Part shown: positions 21,251 through 29,342 of the stretch, piece after piece
How the letters are laid out: every line of letters starts with the position of its first letter
Numbering within the stretch: the stretch's first letter is position 1
DNA from: an uncultured Porphyromonadaceae bacterium
GTDB taxonomy: Bacteria; Bacteroidota; Bacteroidia; Bacteroidales; Muribaculaceae
DNA: 64,000 bases
Direction of reading: 5' to 3'
Assembly: GCA_900550395.1 (NCBI GenBank)
Contig: URSD01000010.1
Span: 1 to 64,000, forward strand
The notes under the pieces: generated by a model
The model's input: only the letters and a program-made list of their open reading frames with translations
The model's database searches: none
Told to the model about the DNA's origin: nothing
Made by a program: the position numbers and the translations under genes

Positions 21251-24010
21251 ATGATTCGAGATTTACTTTCCCGGCTGTGCGCAGGTCTGCGTACCCCGAA
21301 ATGGCTGAATCTGCCACTGCTGATTGCCATGCTCATGCCGCTGTGCACTCATGCGGCTGCTCTGCCCGACGGCGCTCCTGACTACGAGTTCTCCGTCGAC
21401 AATGTAACCTATAAGTGTTATTACCACAGCAAGGAAAATAGCAGAAAGTACTATTCCGTGTATGCTCTGCCGGAAAATACCGGCATAAAGCATGCTTCAA
21501 TCCGGCTTGACTGGCATGACGGATTAAGCGACTACATTCCATCGGATGAACCCGGCTATATTGCCTGTGAATATAACAACCCGGCGACTCAACTCGTCAG
21601 TGGAGAGTGGGAGAAATGCAAGTCGCTCAAATGGATAGAGTTACTAATATACAATTGGAGCGATGAGATCACGGCAAATACCACAGACCTTTCTCCTCTT
21701 TCCAATATGAAGAAAATGTATATTTTCATTACAAATCAATTTTACCGGTCTTATCCCGCCTATCATGTATTTCAGAATCGTGACCTGCATCATACAATTG
21801 TTAATTGCTGTGGGAAGGTTTATGATTCAGACAAATCTGCGGAAAACATTATAACAGACAACATATATCTTTGGGACTTTGCTCCGACTCTTGTGAATGT
21901 TAAAACATTTGAGAAAAATACAGCTGTCTGCAATGATTTGGGGCTCTCGCCCAAAGTGGAATTATTCGGTCAAGGTGATTCTCAATTAGTAGTCACTTAC
22001 GATGAACATGGTAAAGTAATCGAGCCGCTGATTGGATATTGTGGTGGCCTTTTCAGTATAAATGAGCTTAAGGGTTCTTACTACGAGACTGACGGTTTAG
22101 GTGGTGACTTCGGCGAGGATATCTTCAAAGAATGTATTGACATACAAAATAAGGATGCATATGAGACAGCCGTTCCGAACGAAGATAAGATTGCAGAATA
22201 CGGCTATTCTTCAGTAGCAGTGTATTGCAACAATGTACTAATCGAAAAGAACAAATTAGGGGAATATATCCTGCCAAATGGAAGATATGATTTCACATTC
22301 AATTATAATGGATTTAAGATGCGCAAGCCTTATCAATCCACGGCCAATACACCATCACTTGACGATGTTTCAGTAAAATTACAATTGGAGTGGATGCCGC
22401 ATGGTCTTAAAGCACATGCCGTTTTTGAACCGGATATTCCCGGCCTTTACGGGCTATATGGAATATCATATGCCCAATACAATAGTTATCCTAATTTCGT
22501 CCCAGTAGATCAATATGTGCCTTTTGATGAAAACGGGAATGCTTTCCTAATATCAAATAATAGATTTTCCTTTATAAAAGATTCACAGTTAATTTTTCAT
22601 GGCATTCATCCACAATTTGCCGTATTCCGCATTTCAAAAGGGTTTCAGGCAATTGGGGAAATATACGACGACTATATTGCTGAAGATTGGGCTTGTCCAG
22701 CAATAATAACACCACAAAAGATAGAGTTATACTTTGATAAACTTTATGATGACGGCCTTTTGAAGCCCACGGATAAGATTGGAGTTATATACGACAACAC
22801 CAAATACTACGCTACAGCTAATTCCTCTTATGACCATTGCGTGTTTTTTAATGATTTTTTGCCGTCTGAAAGCAAAGAATTTAGTGCATTTTATGAAATA
22901 GACGGCACAGAATATATATATGATTTTCACCCGGTAATGCCAACGCTTACAAGCAGCTATTCGTTAATAACTAAGACGCAATCGGCAAAAGTGATTTTCA
23001 AGATTCCCGAGGATAAAGCAGGTTATGATTCTTCGCTGGGTGATATAGTATTTGGGGATTTGGCGGTTTATCGTAGCGGCAAAAAAATGGAAGATGTCGA
23101 GGTGGAACAAACAGAACCGATGACTTTCAATGTTTTCAATCTTGACGTTGCGCAAGATTATGAATTACGAGGCTACTGGGAGTATCGACGCAAATCTGAT
23201 GGCAAGACTTCTAATCGAACTAAGATAAAAGTGTTATTCAAATCGGAGACACCCAAATGGACCAGCGGCAGCTCCCAAGCCATGACCACAACAAAAGCAA
23301 GACTGATTTACGAAACCAATCTTGAAAACGTGTCCGAGACTTACGTAGAGTGGCGACGGGTAGATGCGCCGGATGTTGTGCAGAGCAACAAAGCGGCATG
23401 CCCGGTAGTTGACGGTTGCCTTGTAGGCATACTGAACAATCTCAATCCGGATGTTTATTATAAGTTCCGTCCGATATATGAAGCCAACGACACAAAATAC
23501 ATCGGAGAATGGATTGGCATTTTCACCGGCGACGCCAACGTTTGGTTCGACCCCGAGATCAACACTCGCCCGGCACGTGTCAGGAAAGACGGTTCTGTGA
23601 CGCTGCAAGGCTCTGTGGTGCCCGGCAGCGGCGACATCAGCGAGCAGGGTTTCGAGGTATGGCCTAACGGCGGAGCACAGCATGCTCCGGGCAACGGCGT
23701 GGAGTCGTCGCATACATTCATAAAGTGCAATGGCATCAGCATTTCGACTGAACTGACCGACCTCAAGCAGGGTGTCACGTATACCTATCGCGCTTATGCA
23801 AAGGTGGACGGACAGATGTACACCGGCTCGGAAGAGACGTTTACGATACCCGGCGAATCGGGAATTGATGATGTTCTCGGCGATGCTGAGGTACCGACAA
23901 TTATCGGATATTACAATCTCCAGGGTCATCGCTCCGACCGTCCTTTCCCGGGCTTGAATATCGTGGTGTATTCCAACGGCAGGACAGAGAAACGAATCAT
24001 CAGAGAATAA
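21251..24010 (+). CDS. Large secreted surface protein with Fn3-like region and C-terminal sorting-like tail
   Basis: 919 residues. Signal peptide (hydrophobic LPLLIAMLMPLCTHAAA, residues 21-37). The body is not recognised; about residues 650-870 hold Fn3-like repeats (PKWTSGSSQAMTTTKARLIYE; DISEQGFEVWPNG; LKQGVTYTYRAYAKVDG). The end IIGYYNLQGHRSDRPFPGLN plus a basic tail resembles the C-terminal domains of secreted Bacteroidales proteins, compatible with type IX secretion (a PorU-like gene lies at 43836). The middle is clearly AT-richer than neighbours, as in recently acquired or fast-evolving surface genes. The start at 21251 gives the signal peptide; expression is presumably gated by leader RNA A. 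Confidence 0.75.
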   Translation: MIRDLLSRLCAGLRTPKWLNLPLLIAMLMPLCTHAAALPDGAPDYEFSVDNVTYKCYYHSKENSRKYYSVYALPENTGIKHASIRLDWHDGLSDYIPSDEPGYIACEYNNPATQLVSGEWEKCKSLKWIELLIYNWSDEITANTTDLSPLSNMKKMYIFITNQFYRSYPAYHVFQNRDLHHTIVNCCGKVYDSDKSAENIITDNIYLWDFAPTLVNVKTFEKNTAVCNDLGLSPKVELFGQGDSQLVVTYDEHGKVIEPLIGYCGGLFSINELKGSYYETDGLGGDFGEDIFKECIDIQNKDAYETAVPNEDKIAEYGYSSVAVYCNNVLIEKNKLGEYILPNGRYDFTFNYNGFKMRKPYQSTANTPSLDDVSVKLQLEWMPHGLKAHAVFEPDIPGLYGLYGISYAQYNSYPNFVPVDQYVPFDENGNAFLISNNRFSFIKDSQLIFHGIHPQFAVFRISKGFQAIGEIYDDYIAEDWACPAIITPQKIELYFDKLYDDGLLKPTDKIGVIYDNTKYYATANSSYDHCVFFNDFLPSESKEFSAFYEIDGTEYIYDFHPVMPTLTSSYSLITKTQSAKVIFKIPEDKAGYDSSLGDIVFGDLAVYRSGKKMEDVEVEQTEPMTFNVFNLDVAQDYELRGYWEYRRKSDGKTSNRTKIKVLFKSETPKWTSGSSQAMTTTKARLIYETNLENVSETYVEWRRVDAPDVVQSNKAACPVVDGCLVGILNNLNPDVYYKFRPIYEANDTKYIGEWIGIFTGDANVWFDPEINTRPARVRKDGSVTLQGSVVPGSGDISEQGFEVWPNGGAQHAPGNGVESSHTFIKCNGISISTELTDLKQGVTYTYRAYAKVDGQMYTGSEETFTIPGESGIDDVLGDAEVPTIIGYYNLQGHRSDRPFPGLNIVVYSNGRTEKRIIRE

Positions 24011-24028
24011 TCCTGCCAAATTGAGAGA

Positions 24029-24066
24029 ACGGAGCCATGCATCAGCGTATGCACGGCTCCGTTTTT
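24029..24066 (+). terminator. Intrinsic terminator of the surface-protein gene
   Basis: cggagccatgcat pairs with atgcacggctccg, followed by TTTTT on the plus strand, 19 bases after the stop codon. Confidence 0.9.
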
Positions 24067-24071
24067 GCTAC

Positions 24072-24110
24072 AAAAAAATCCTCCGCGCGGGGTGGGTGCG
24101 CGGAGGATTG
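24072..24110 (-). terminator. Intrinsic terminator of the ompA-like gene
   Basis: On the minus strand aatcctccgcgc pairs with gcgcggaggatt, followed by TTTTT. With the terminator at 24029-24066 it forms a back-to-back pair between convergent genes. Confidence 0.9.
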
Positions 24111-24126
24111 TTGAGTTATGGCTCGA

Positions 24127-25326
24127 TTATTCAGCGACGCTGAAGATGACGATGCGGTTCCAGTTGTTGGTGTCGTAGGGCTGCTTGTCGCTGCCTTCGG
24201 CGACGATGGAGAGGCGGTCGGGGCTGATGCCGTAGGTGCGGGTGAGGACGTCGTAGACGGCCTGTGCGCGGCGCTTGGAGAGCTTCATGTTGTAGGCGGC
24301 GGTGCCGGTGTCCTTGTCGGCGTAGCCTGCGATGGCGACGTTCTGGTCGGGGTTATCCTTCATCCACTTGGCTATGTTGTAGATGTTTACTTCCTCCTGC
24401 GGGGCTATGCGGGCCGAGTTGAGGGAGAAGCGCACGGTAGCCATGAGAGGTGCGGCGGGAGCCTCCACTATCTCGGCAGCTTCCACTTCGGGGCAGGGGA
24501 GCTGTGCCTCGGCAGCTGCGAGAGCTGCGCCTGTGGTGGCGAGTTCGGCACGCAGGTCGTTGACCTGGTTGTTTAGGTTTGCAATGTAGCCGGTGTAGTC
24601 GCAGGGGTTGTAGCTGTTGAAGCCGCTGCCGCCGAAGTTGATGGTGAAGCCGCCGATGGCGCTGATGTTCAGGTCGACGGGTACGCCGTAGGCTGTGCCG
24701 TTGAAGACGTCGCCCAGGAACTGTACGCGTCCTTCGGCGAAGAAGTCGACGTAGCGGCTGAGGCGGAAGCGGAGCTGGAGGCCGGCGGAGATGTCGGGAG
24801 CCCAGGTGGTGGATTTGTGGCGTGTCTTGCCGCCGGCTATGTTGCCTGCGGGCTGCATGTTCCAGGCGTAGGCGGCTCCGAGTCCGGCGAAGGGCACGAT
24901 GGAGAAGACGCGGTCGGTGTTGACGCCGCCGAGGCCGTTGAACATGTCCCACATGAAGTCGACGGAGCCGGCCACGTAGTTCATCTTATGGTAGGTGACG
25001 TTGTCCCAGTGGAGCGTGCCGCCCATGAAGTTCATGCGTGTGGCGAAGTAGGGTGTGAACCATTTGCCGAAGGCCACGTCGTAGACGGCCGTGAGATGGT
25101 GCTTCTTGCTGCCGTTGACGTCGCTGAACTCAAAGAATGGCGAGTTGATGCCCGCACCGAGCTGCAGGAACCAGTTGTCGGCATGGCCGCTGTAATAGTG
25201 TGTGGCGCAGGGCACTTCTGCTACTGTGATGGTTTCTTCTTCCACAATCACTGCAGGCTCTTGTGCCAGAGCCGATACTCCGGGGAGGAGAAGGACAGCC
25301 GCGGCTGCCAGAATCTGCTTTTTCAT
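24127..25326 (-). CDS. OmpA-family outer-membrane protein
   Basis: 399 residues starting MKKQILAAAAVLLLPGVSALAQ (signal peptide). An N-terminal eight-strand-type barrel (WFLQLGAGINSPFFEF ... DISAGLQLRFRLSRYVDFFAEGR), a short coiled or Ala-rich linker (NLNNQVNDLRAELATTGAAL) and a C-terminal OmpA peptidoglycan-binding domain (VRFSLNSARIAPQEEVNIYNIAKWM, VAIAGYADKDTGTAAYNMKLSKRRAQAV, with the conserved NxxLSxxRA pattern). It anchors the outer membrane to the wall. The ATG at 25326 is chosen over an upstream GTG. Confidence 0.93.
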   Translation of the reverse strand: MKKQILAAAAVLLLPGVSALAQEPAVIVEEETITVAEVPCATHYYSGHADNWFLQLGAGINSPFFEFSDVNGSKKHHLTAVYDVAFGKWFTPYFATRMNFMGGTLHWDNVTYHKMNYVAGSVDFMWDMFNGLGGVNTDRVFSIVPFAGLGAAYAWNMQPAGNIAGGKTRHKSTTWAPDISAGLQLRFRLSRYVDFFAEGRVQFLGDVFNGTAYGVPVDLNISAIGGFTINFGGSGFNSYNPCDYTGYIANLNNQVNDLRAELATTGAALAAAEAQLPCPEVEAAEIVEAPAAPLMATVRFSLNSARIAPQEEVNIYNIAKWMKDNPDQNVAIAGYADKDTGTAAYNMKLSKRRAQAVYDVLTRTYGISPDRLSIVAEGSDKQPYDTNNWNRIVIFSVAE

Positions 25327-25429
25327 AATCACGAGAGAGTTGAATAAGTGAAACGTTAATAAATCTGTAAGTAATTTAAAAACATGCGGCCTTTAATATT
25401 TGTTCGCCGGGGACCAAAAAACAAATAAA

Positions 25430-25461
25430 TTTGCTTTATGCTCGACTTAATCGTATCTTTG
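25430..25461 (+). promoter_or_regulatory. Consensus promoter of the LytM-like gene, box 4 bases from ATG
   Basis: TTTG (25430-25433), 20 bases, TATCTTTG (25454-25461); the ATG is at 25466. A full consensus match placed so close to the gene predicts a leaderless transcript. Confidence 0.8.
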
Positions 25462-25465
25462 TGGC

Positions 25466-26323
25466 ATGAAACTGTTTGAACGCTTCATCCCCGGTTCGGC
25501 CGACCTCGGTTCGGCCGACAGCGGGGAGCGCCGCAGGCGCTACCGCCGCATCGACTATGTGAACGAGGCGGCGTTCTCGCGCGTGTGGAGCGTGCGCTTC
25601 GCGCGCCGCGAGGCATTCCTGCTGGGCGCGCTGGCCGTGGCCGCCGTGGCCGCGCTGGTGTATGTGGTGATTGCTTTCACGCCGTTGCGCTCCATGCTGC
25701 CGGGCCAGTTGCCGGGCGACATGCGGGGCCGCTATGTGGAGGCCACGCTGCGCCTCGACTCGCTCACGCGAGCAATGCATCAGAACGAACGTTATCTGGC
25801 AGATGTGGCGGCCATACTCGAAGGCCGGGTCGACCCGGACTCGGCGCGCCTCTCGCACTCGGCGCTGAACGAGCTGTCGGACACGCTGATGGCTGCATCG
25901 GATGCCGAACGCGCTTTCGTGCAGAAGTTCGAGAACACGCAGCGCTACAATCTCTCTGTGCTGGCTCCTATCGCCGCCGAGGGCATGGCCTTCTACAGCC
26001 CGGCGCCCGGCGCCGAGCCGCAGGCGTCGCCCGACGGCACGAGCGTGGAGCTGCACGGCGAGCGCCGGCAGGGCATTGATGCGATATACCGCGGCACGGT
26101 GGTGGCCGCGTCGACCGACTCACGCGGCCTCTATACCGTCGTCATACAGCATCCCAACGAGTTCGTGAGCGTATGCTCGGGACTGGCTGAGAGCTTTGTG
26201 CGGCGCGGCGACATGCCTGCGACGGGTGCGCGCATAGGGGTGACGCCCCCGGACGGCATCATGCGCTTCGAGCTGTGGCACAAGGGCGTCGCGCTTAACC
26301 CCGAGGACTATGTGGCATTTTAA
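25466..26323 (+). CDS. Degenerate LytM/M23-like membrane protein
   Basis: 285 residues. A cytoplasmic N-terminus, one membrane helix (FLLGALAVAAVAALVYVVIAF, residues about 51-71), a helical periplasmic region (YVEATLRLDSLTRAMHQNERYLADV) and a C-terminal LytM-like beta domain (YTVVIQHPNEFVSVCSGLAES, then MRFELWHKGVALNPEDYV). The zinc-binding HLHFE motif of M23 endopeptidases reads IMRFE, so metal ligands are missing and no peptidase activity is expected. Like EnvC it may instead activate an amidase. The start overlaps no other gene; the stop overlaps the VanZ-like gene by 14 bases. Confidence 0.8.
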   Translation: MKLFERFIPGSADLGSADSGERRRRYRRIDYVNEAAFSRVWSVRFARREAFLLGALAVAAVAALVYVVIAFTPLRSMLPGQLPGDMRGRYVEATLRLDSLTRAMHQNERYLADVAAILEGRVDPDSARLSHSALNELSDTLMAASDAERAFVQKFENTQRYNLSVLAPIAAEGMAFYSPAPGAEPQASPDGTSVELHGERRQGIDAIYRGTVVAASTDSRGLYTVVIQHPNEFVSVCSGLAESFVRRGDMPATGARIGVTPPDGIMRFELWHKGVALNPEDYVAF

Positions 26324-26720
26324 GCGTTTCCTCCTCGCGTGGTGGCCCACTGCTGCGGTGGTGGCGCTGATTCTCTATGCCGTGCTTACGCCCAATCCTC
26401 CGCAGCCCGAGGGGCTGAAGCTCTTCGATGGCGCCGACAAGGTGGTACACGCCTGCATGATGGCGACGCTTATGGCGGTGGCCGTCTTCGACAGGCGGCG
26501 TGCCGGTCTTCCCTGCCGCATGGCCGGTATCGCGGTTGTGGCGCTGTGGGTGATGGCCTTCGGCGTGATTACGGAAATCATGCAGGGAACGATGACAGAT
26601 GTGCGCAGCGCCGACCCCGCCGACGTGTGCGCCGACTGGGCCGGCACCATACTTACCGCCGCCGCAGCATATTTCCTGCTAAGAGCAGGAGCAGATCACT
26701 CGGCGTCCCGCACTTCCTGA
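26310..26720 (+). CDS. VanZ-like membrane protein
   Basis: 136 residues, four predicted membrane segments, with the VanZ-family pattern KVVHACMMATLMAVAVF and GVITEIMQGTM...DPADVCADWAGT. Family members are small membrane proteins of unclear role, one linked to teicoplanin resistance. It overlaps the end of the LytM-like gene and converges with ribE, overlapping its 3' end by 25 bases. Confidence 0.85.
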   Translation: MWHFKRFLLAWWPTAAVVALILYAVLTPNPPQPEGLKLFDGADKVVHACMMATLMAVAVFDRRRAGLPCRMAGIAVVALWVMAFGVITEIMQGTMTDVRSADPADVCADWAGTILTAAAAYFLLRAGADHSASRTS

Positions 26721-27310
26721 AGGCGGGCGAGATATTTGCCTATGATGTCGAACTCGAGGTTGACGCGGGTGCCGGGCTCTATGCGGCAGAAGTTGGTGTG
26801 CTCGAGCGTGTAGGGGATGATGGCTACGCGGAAGGAGCGCAGCTCGCTGTCGCAGACGGTGAGGCTGACGCCGTTGACGGTGACGGAGCCTTTCTCCACC
26901 GTCATGTAGCCTTTGGCGGCCATCTCGGCCGGAACATCGTACTCGAACTTGAAGTAGCGGCTGCCGTCCACTTCCTCCACTTCGGTGCAGACGGCGGTGG
27001 TGTCGACATGGCCCTGCACGATGTGGCCGTCGAGGCGTCCGTTCATGAGCATGGAGCGCTCCAGGTTGACGAGGTCGCCCTCGCGGAGCAGCCCGAGGTT
27101 GGAACGGTCGAGGGTCTCCTGTATGGCTGTGACGGTGTAGGTGGAGTCGGGGTTGAGTGCTACGACGGTGAGGCACACGCCGTTGTGGGCCACGGACTGG
27201 TCGATTTTTAGCTCGTTGGCGAAGCTGCACCGCACGGTGAGGTGCAGATTGCCGCCCTCGCGCTTTGCGGCGGTGACGGTGGCGGCTTCTTCTACTATAC
27301 CGGAAAACAT
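26696..27310 (-). CDS. ribE: Riboflavin synthase, alpha chain
   Basis: 204 residues, two repeated lumazine-binding domains: MFSGIVEEAATV ... NGVCLTVVALN and GHIVQGHVDTTAVC ... VNGVSLTVCDSE. It joins two molecules of 6,7-dimethyl-8-ribityllumazine to make riboflavin. Full length. Copy 2 of the 359-bp element begins 12 bases upstream of its ATG, so its promoter must be inside or beyond that element. Confidence 0.95.
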   Translation of the reverse strand: MFSGIVEEAATVTAAKREGGNLHLTVRCSFANELKIDQSVAHNGVCLTVVALNPDSTYTVTAIQETLDRSNLGLLREGDLVNLERSMLMNGRLDGHIVQGHVDTTAVCTEVEEVDGSRYFKFEYDVPAEMAAKGYMTVEKGSVTVNGVSLTVCDSELRSFRVAIIPYTLEHTNFCRIEPGTRVNLEFDIIGKYLARLQEVRDAE

Positions 27311-27322
27311 ATCTGTCAGTTA

Positions 27323-27681
27323 GAGGCTGTTTAAAAACAGATGTTAACACAGGGGCGGTCAATCTCCGGGCGATTTTTGTCGTCTGATGAGGGAGTGTGG
27401 CCGTAGCCACTCGACCGAAGAAGACGGCGGAAAGCGCCGGAGAGGGACCGAGGCGAGCTGACTTTTATCATCTGTTTGTTTATCATACTGTTATTTTAAT
27501 ATTTCTTTCGTTTTGTCCGGAGGCTGATTTTATCATGAAAAGTTACTTCGGCTTTGCATCTTTTGGGTGTCTTTCATCCTTTGTCACAGTCGCGTACATC
27601 CAGTACGCTCCTGCTCCCGCAGGATGAAATACCCTCCAAAATATGCAACCCCTGTGTTAACATCCGTTTTTAAACAGCCTC
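27323..27681. mobile_element. 359-bp MITE-like element, copy 2
   Basis: Same orientation, length and terminal inverted repeats as the copy at 12001-12359. Differences seen: gttaacAcag versus gttaacGcag, ctccGggcg versus ctccAagcg-type changes, aaaatAtgc versus aaaatCtgc, and catcCgt versus catcTgt. It lies in the spacer between the ribE start and the menA stop, and like copy 1 sits between two minus-strand genes. Flanks are TTA / TTG. Confidence 0.85.
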
Positions 27682-27693
27682 TTGATTTTGAGT

Positions 27694-28578
27694 TTATGAT
27701 ATTGCGGCTGCGATGGCGAAGGCCAGGGCGTAGGCGAGCATGCTCATGGCGGTCATGCCCAGCAGGGGGTTGAGGGCGCTGCCGCTGCGGCGTCCGAGCA
27801 TGCGCCGGAGGGCCACGGCTGCGGCGAGGTAGGCCACGGGGATGACGCGTGCGGCTGCGGGCATCGTGAGCCACACGGGGAGCGACAGGGCCACGGCTAT
27901 GACGGCGTTGAGCAGATAGGCTGCGCGCATGGCGCGGCGTCCCAGCATCACGCACAGCGTGCGCTTGCCTACGGCGAGGTCGTCGTCGCGGTCGCGGTAG
28001 TTGTTGACTATAAGCAGGTTGGCGGCCATGAGGCCTATGCCTATGGCGCCCATGACGACGGTCGCGGTGCATGTGCGGCTCTGCACATAGTAGCAGAGGG
28101 TCACGGGCACGAGGCCGAAGAATATTATCACCATCACTTCGCCGAGGCCGTGGTGCGACAGCGGGTAGGGTCCTGTGCTGTAGGCCAGGGCGGCAAGGAC
28201 GATGAAGATGCCTGCGATGACGAGCCACCAGCCGCCCCAGGCCACGAGCGAGAGCCCTGTGGCGCAGGCGATGCCCAGGGTGATGTAGGTGGCGCGCAGC
28301 ATTGCGCGGGGTGTGATGTCGCCCTCGGTGACACCGCGGCGGGGGCCGTCGCGCCCGGCGCGGTCGAGGCCGCCGGTGAAGTCGTAGTATTCGTTGGCGA
28401 AGTTGCTGGCTATCTGCGCCAGGATGGCGAAAATCAGGCAGATACCCGCAGGCGCGGGGTCGAAACAGCCGTCGTGGAGAGCGTAGCCGCAGGCGGCCAC
28501 CACTCCTGCGGCCGACACGGGCAGCGTGCGCAGCCGCATGGCTTCAATCCAGCATTTCAGCGTTCGGGTCGTGATCAT
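27694..28578 (-). CDS. menA: 1,4-dihydroxy-2-naphthoate polyprenyltransferase
   Basis: 294 residues, about eight membrane helices, UbiA superfamily. The two Asp-rich prenyl-diphosphate motifs are visible: NFANEYYDFTGGLDRAGRDG and NNYRDRDDDLAVGKRTL. MenA attaches the polyprenyl chain to DHNA in menaquinone synthesis; the product is methylated by MenG (5504-6241). The ATG at 28578 is 4 bases from a TAACTTTG box. Confidence 0.94.
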   Translation of the reverse strand: MITTRTLKCWIEAMRLRTLPVSAAGVVAACGYALHDGCFDPAPAGICLIFAILAQIASNFANEYYDFTGGLDRAGRDGPRRGVTEGDITPRAMLRATYITLGIACATGLSLVAWGGWWLVIAGIFIVLAALAYSTGPYPLSHHGLGEVMVIIFFGLVPVTLCYYVQSRTCTATVVMGAIGIGLMAANLLIVNNYRDRDDDLAVGKRTLCVMLGRRAMRAAYLLNAVIAVALSLPVWLTMPAAARVIPVAYLAAAVALRRMLGRRSGSALNPLLGMTAMSMLAYALAFAIAAAIS

Positions 28579-28582
28579 GCTG

Positions 28583-28590
28583 CAAAGTTA
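28583..28590 (-). promoter_or_regulatory. -7 box of menA, 4 bases from ATG
   Basis: TAACTTTG on the minus strand, then CAGC, then the menA ATG. The -33 element is unclear. Confidence 0.6.
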
Positions 28591-28596
28591 CAAAAA

Positions 28597-28770
28597 ATAG
28601 TTTATAGTTGAGAGTGTATAGGTAAGAGGGGTGCGGGCGCGCTGCGCCCGCAGTTAGGAGTGAGGAGTTGGCGGTGATGACGAGAAACAAGGACATAAGG
28701 TCAGAGGCAACAAAAAAATTAATTTGTTATTTGTGTCATTTCTGTATTTTTGTTTCGATAACACCCTCAC
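28597..28770. repeat. Composite intergenic repeat (AGTTGA...AGGTAAGAGGG plus palindrome)
   Basis: It starts with agtttatagttgagagtgta and taggtaagaggg, a phrase repeated near 35680 (inverted), 39855, 51066 and, in part, 63978. It then has a GC palindrome (gcgggcgcgctgcgcccgc) and an AT-rich imperfect palindrome (gagaaacaaggacataagg ... ttctgtatttttgtttc) related to the one at 39905-40019. No gene. Confidence 0.5.
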
Positions 28771-28775
28771 TCCCA

Positions 28776-29159
28776 CTATCTGATGTGTTCGATTCGGAAG
28801 GCGGCGCTGCGGATGGGGGCCGGGATGGCGCTGCGCTGCGCGGCGAGCTCGTCTTCCACGCCCGGGGCGTCGCCGCAAAGGACGAGGAGGTCGACGTCGT
28901 GCCAGTCGTGGATGATGCGGCGCAGGGCCGCGGCGGTCGGCATGGAGGCGGGATAGGCGCGCACCGTGGAGGGCGTGCCGGCAGGGGCGGCGAGCACGGC
29001 CGTGCGGCAGCCTGCGGCGGCATGGCGGGCGGCTTCGGCGAGCACGGCGACGCTGTCGCTGCCGGCCACCACCACTCGCGGCCCGGCGCTGCGGCGCCGC
29101 ACGGCCCGGACGCCCGACCGGTACTGCTCCATTTTCGTTTCCAGATAGTTGTCTGCCAT
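28776..29159 (-). CDS. Conserved-looking hypothetical protein
   Basis: 127 residues. Starts MADNYLETKMEQYRSGVRAVRRRS, then an alpha/beta region with Rossmann-like strands (RVVVAGSDSVAVLAEAARHAAAG; VDLLVLCGDAP). It may be a small nucleotide-binding-fold protein, but no family is recognised and no catalytic residues can be named. It is downstream of a long leader with a strong hairpin (29173-29204) and its own promoter box. Confidence 0.65.
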   Translation of the reverse strand: MADNYLETKMEQYRSGVRAVRRRSAGPRVVVAGSDSVAVLAEAARHAAAGCRTAVLAAPAGTPSTVRAYPASMPTAAALRRIIHDWHDVDLLVLCGDAPGVEDELAAQRSAIPAPIRSAAFRIEHIR

Positions 29160-29172
29160 GTTGTCTGAAACA

Positions 29173-29204
29173 GCAACGGCGCGTCGTCATCGACGTGCCG
29201 TTGC
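29173..29204 (-). promoter_or_regulatory. Strong hairpin in the leader of the 28776-29159 gene
   Basis: gcaacggcgcgtcg pairs with cgacgtgccgttgc (13 of 14 pairs) around a 4-base loop, ending 13 bases before the ATG. It is not followed by a U-tract, so it is more likely a translational or stability element than a terminator. Confidence 0.5.
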
Positions 29205-29272
29205 AGGTATTACATTTGCTACTATAGGTTGGTTTTCAGCTGAATTTAGATTTGGCCGTTTTTCGGTTGTCG

Positions 29273-29280
29273 CAAAGTTA
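29273..29280 (-). promoter_or_regulatory. -7 box upstream of the 28776-29159 gene
   Basis: TAACTTTG on the minus strand about 114 bases before the ATG. The acggcgt / acgccgt dyad around 29280-29333 just upstream could end the gpsA transcript. Confidence 0.45.
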
Positions 29281-29342
29281 CGGCGTCGATGTTACATACC
29301 TGTGACGCTTGCGCTACATGTGCGTTACGCCGTAAGATTTGT

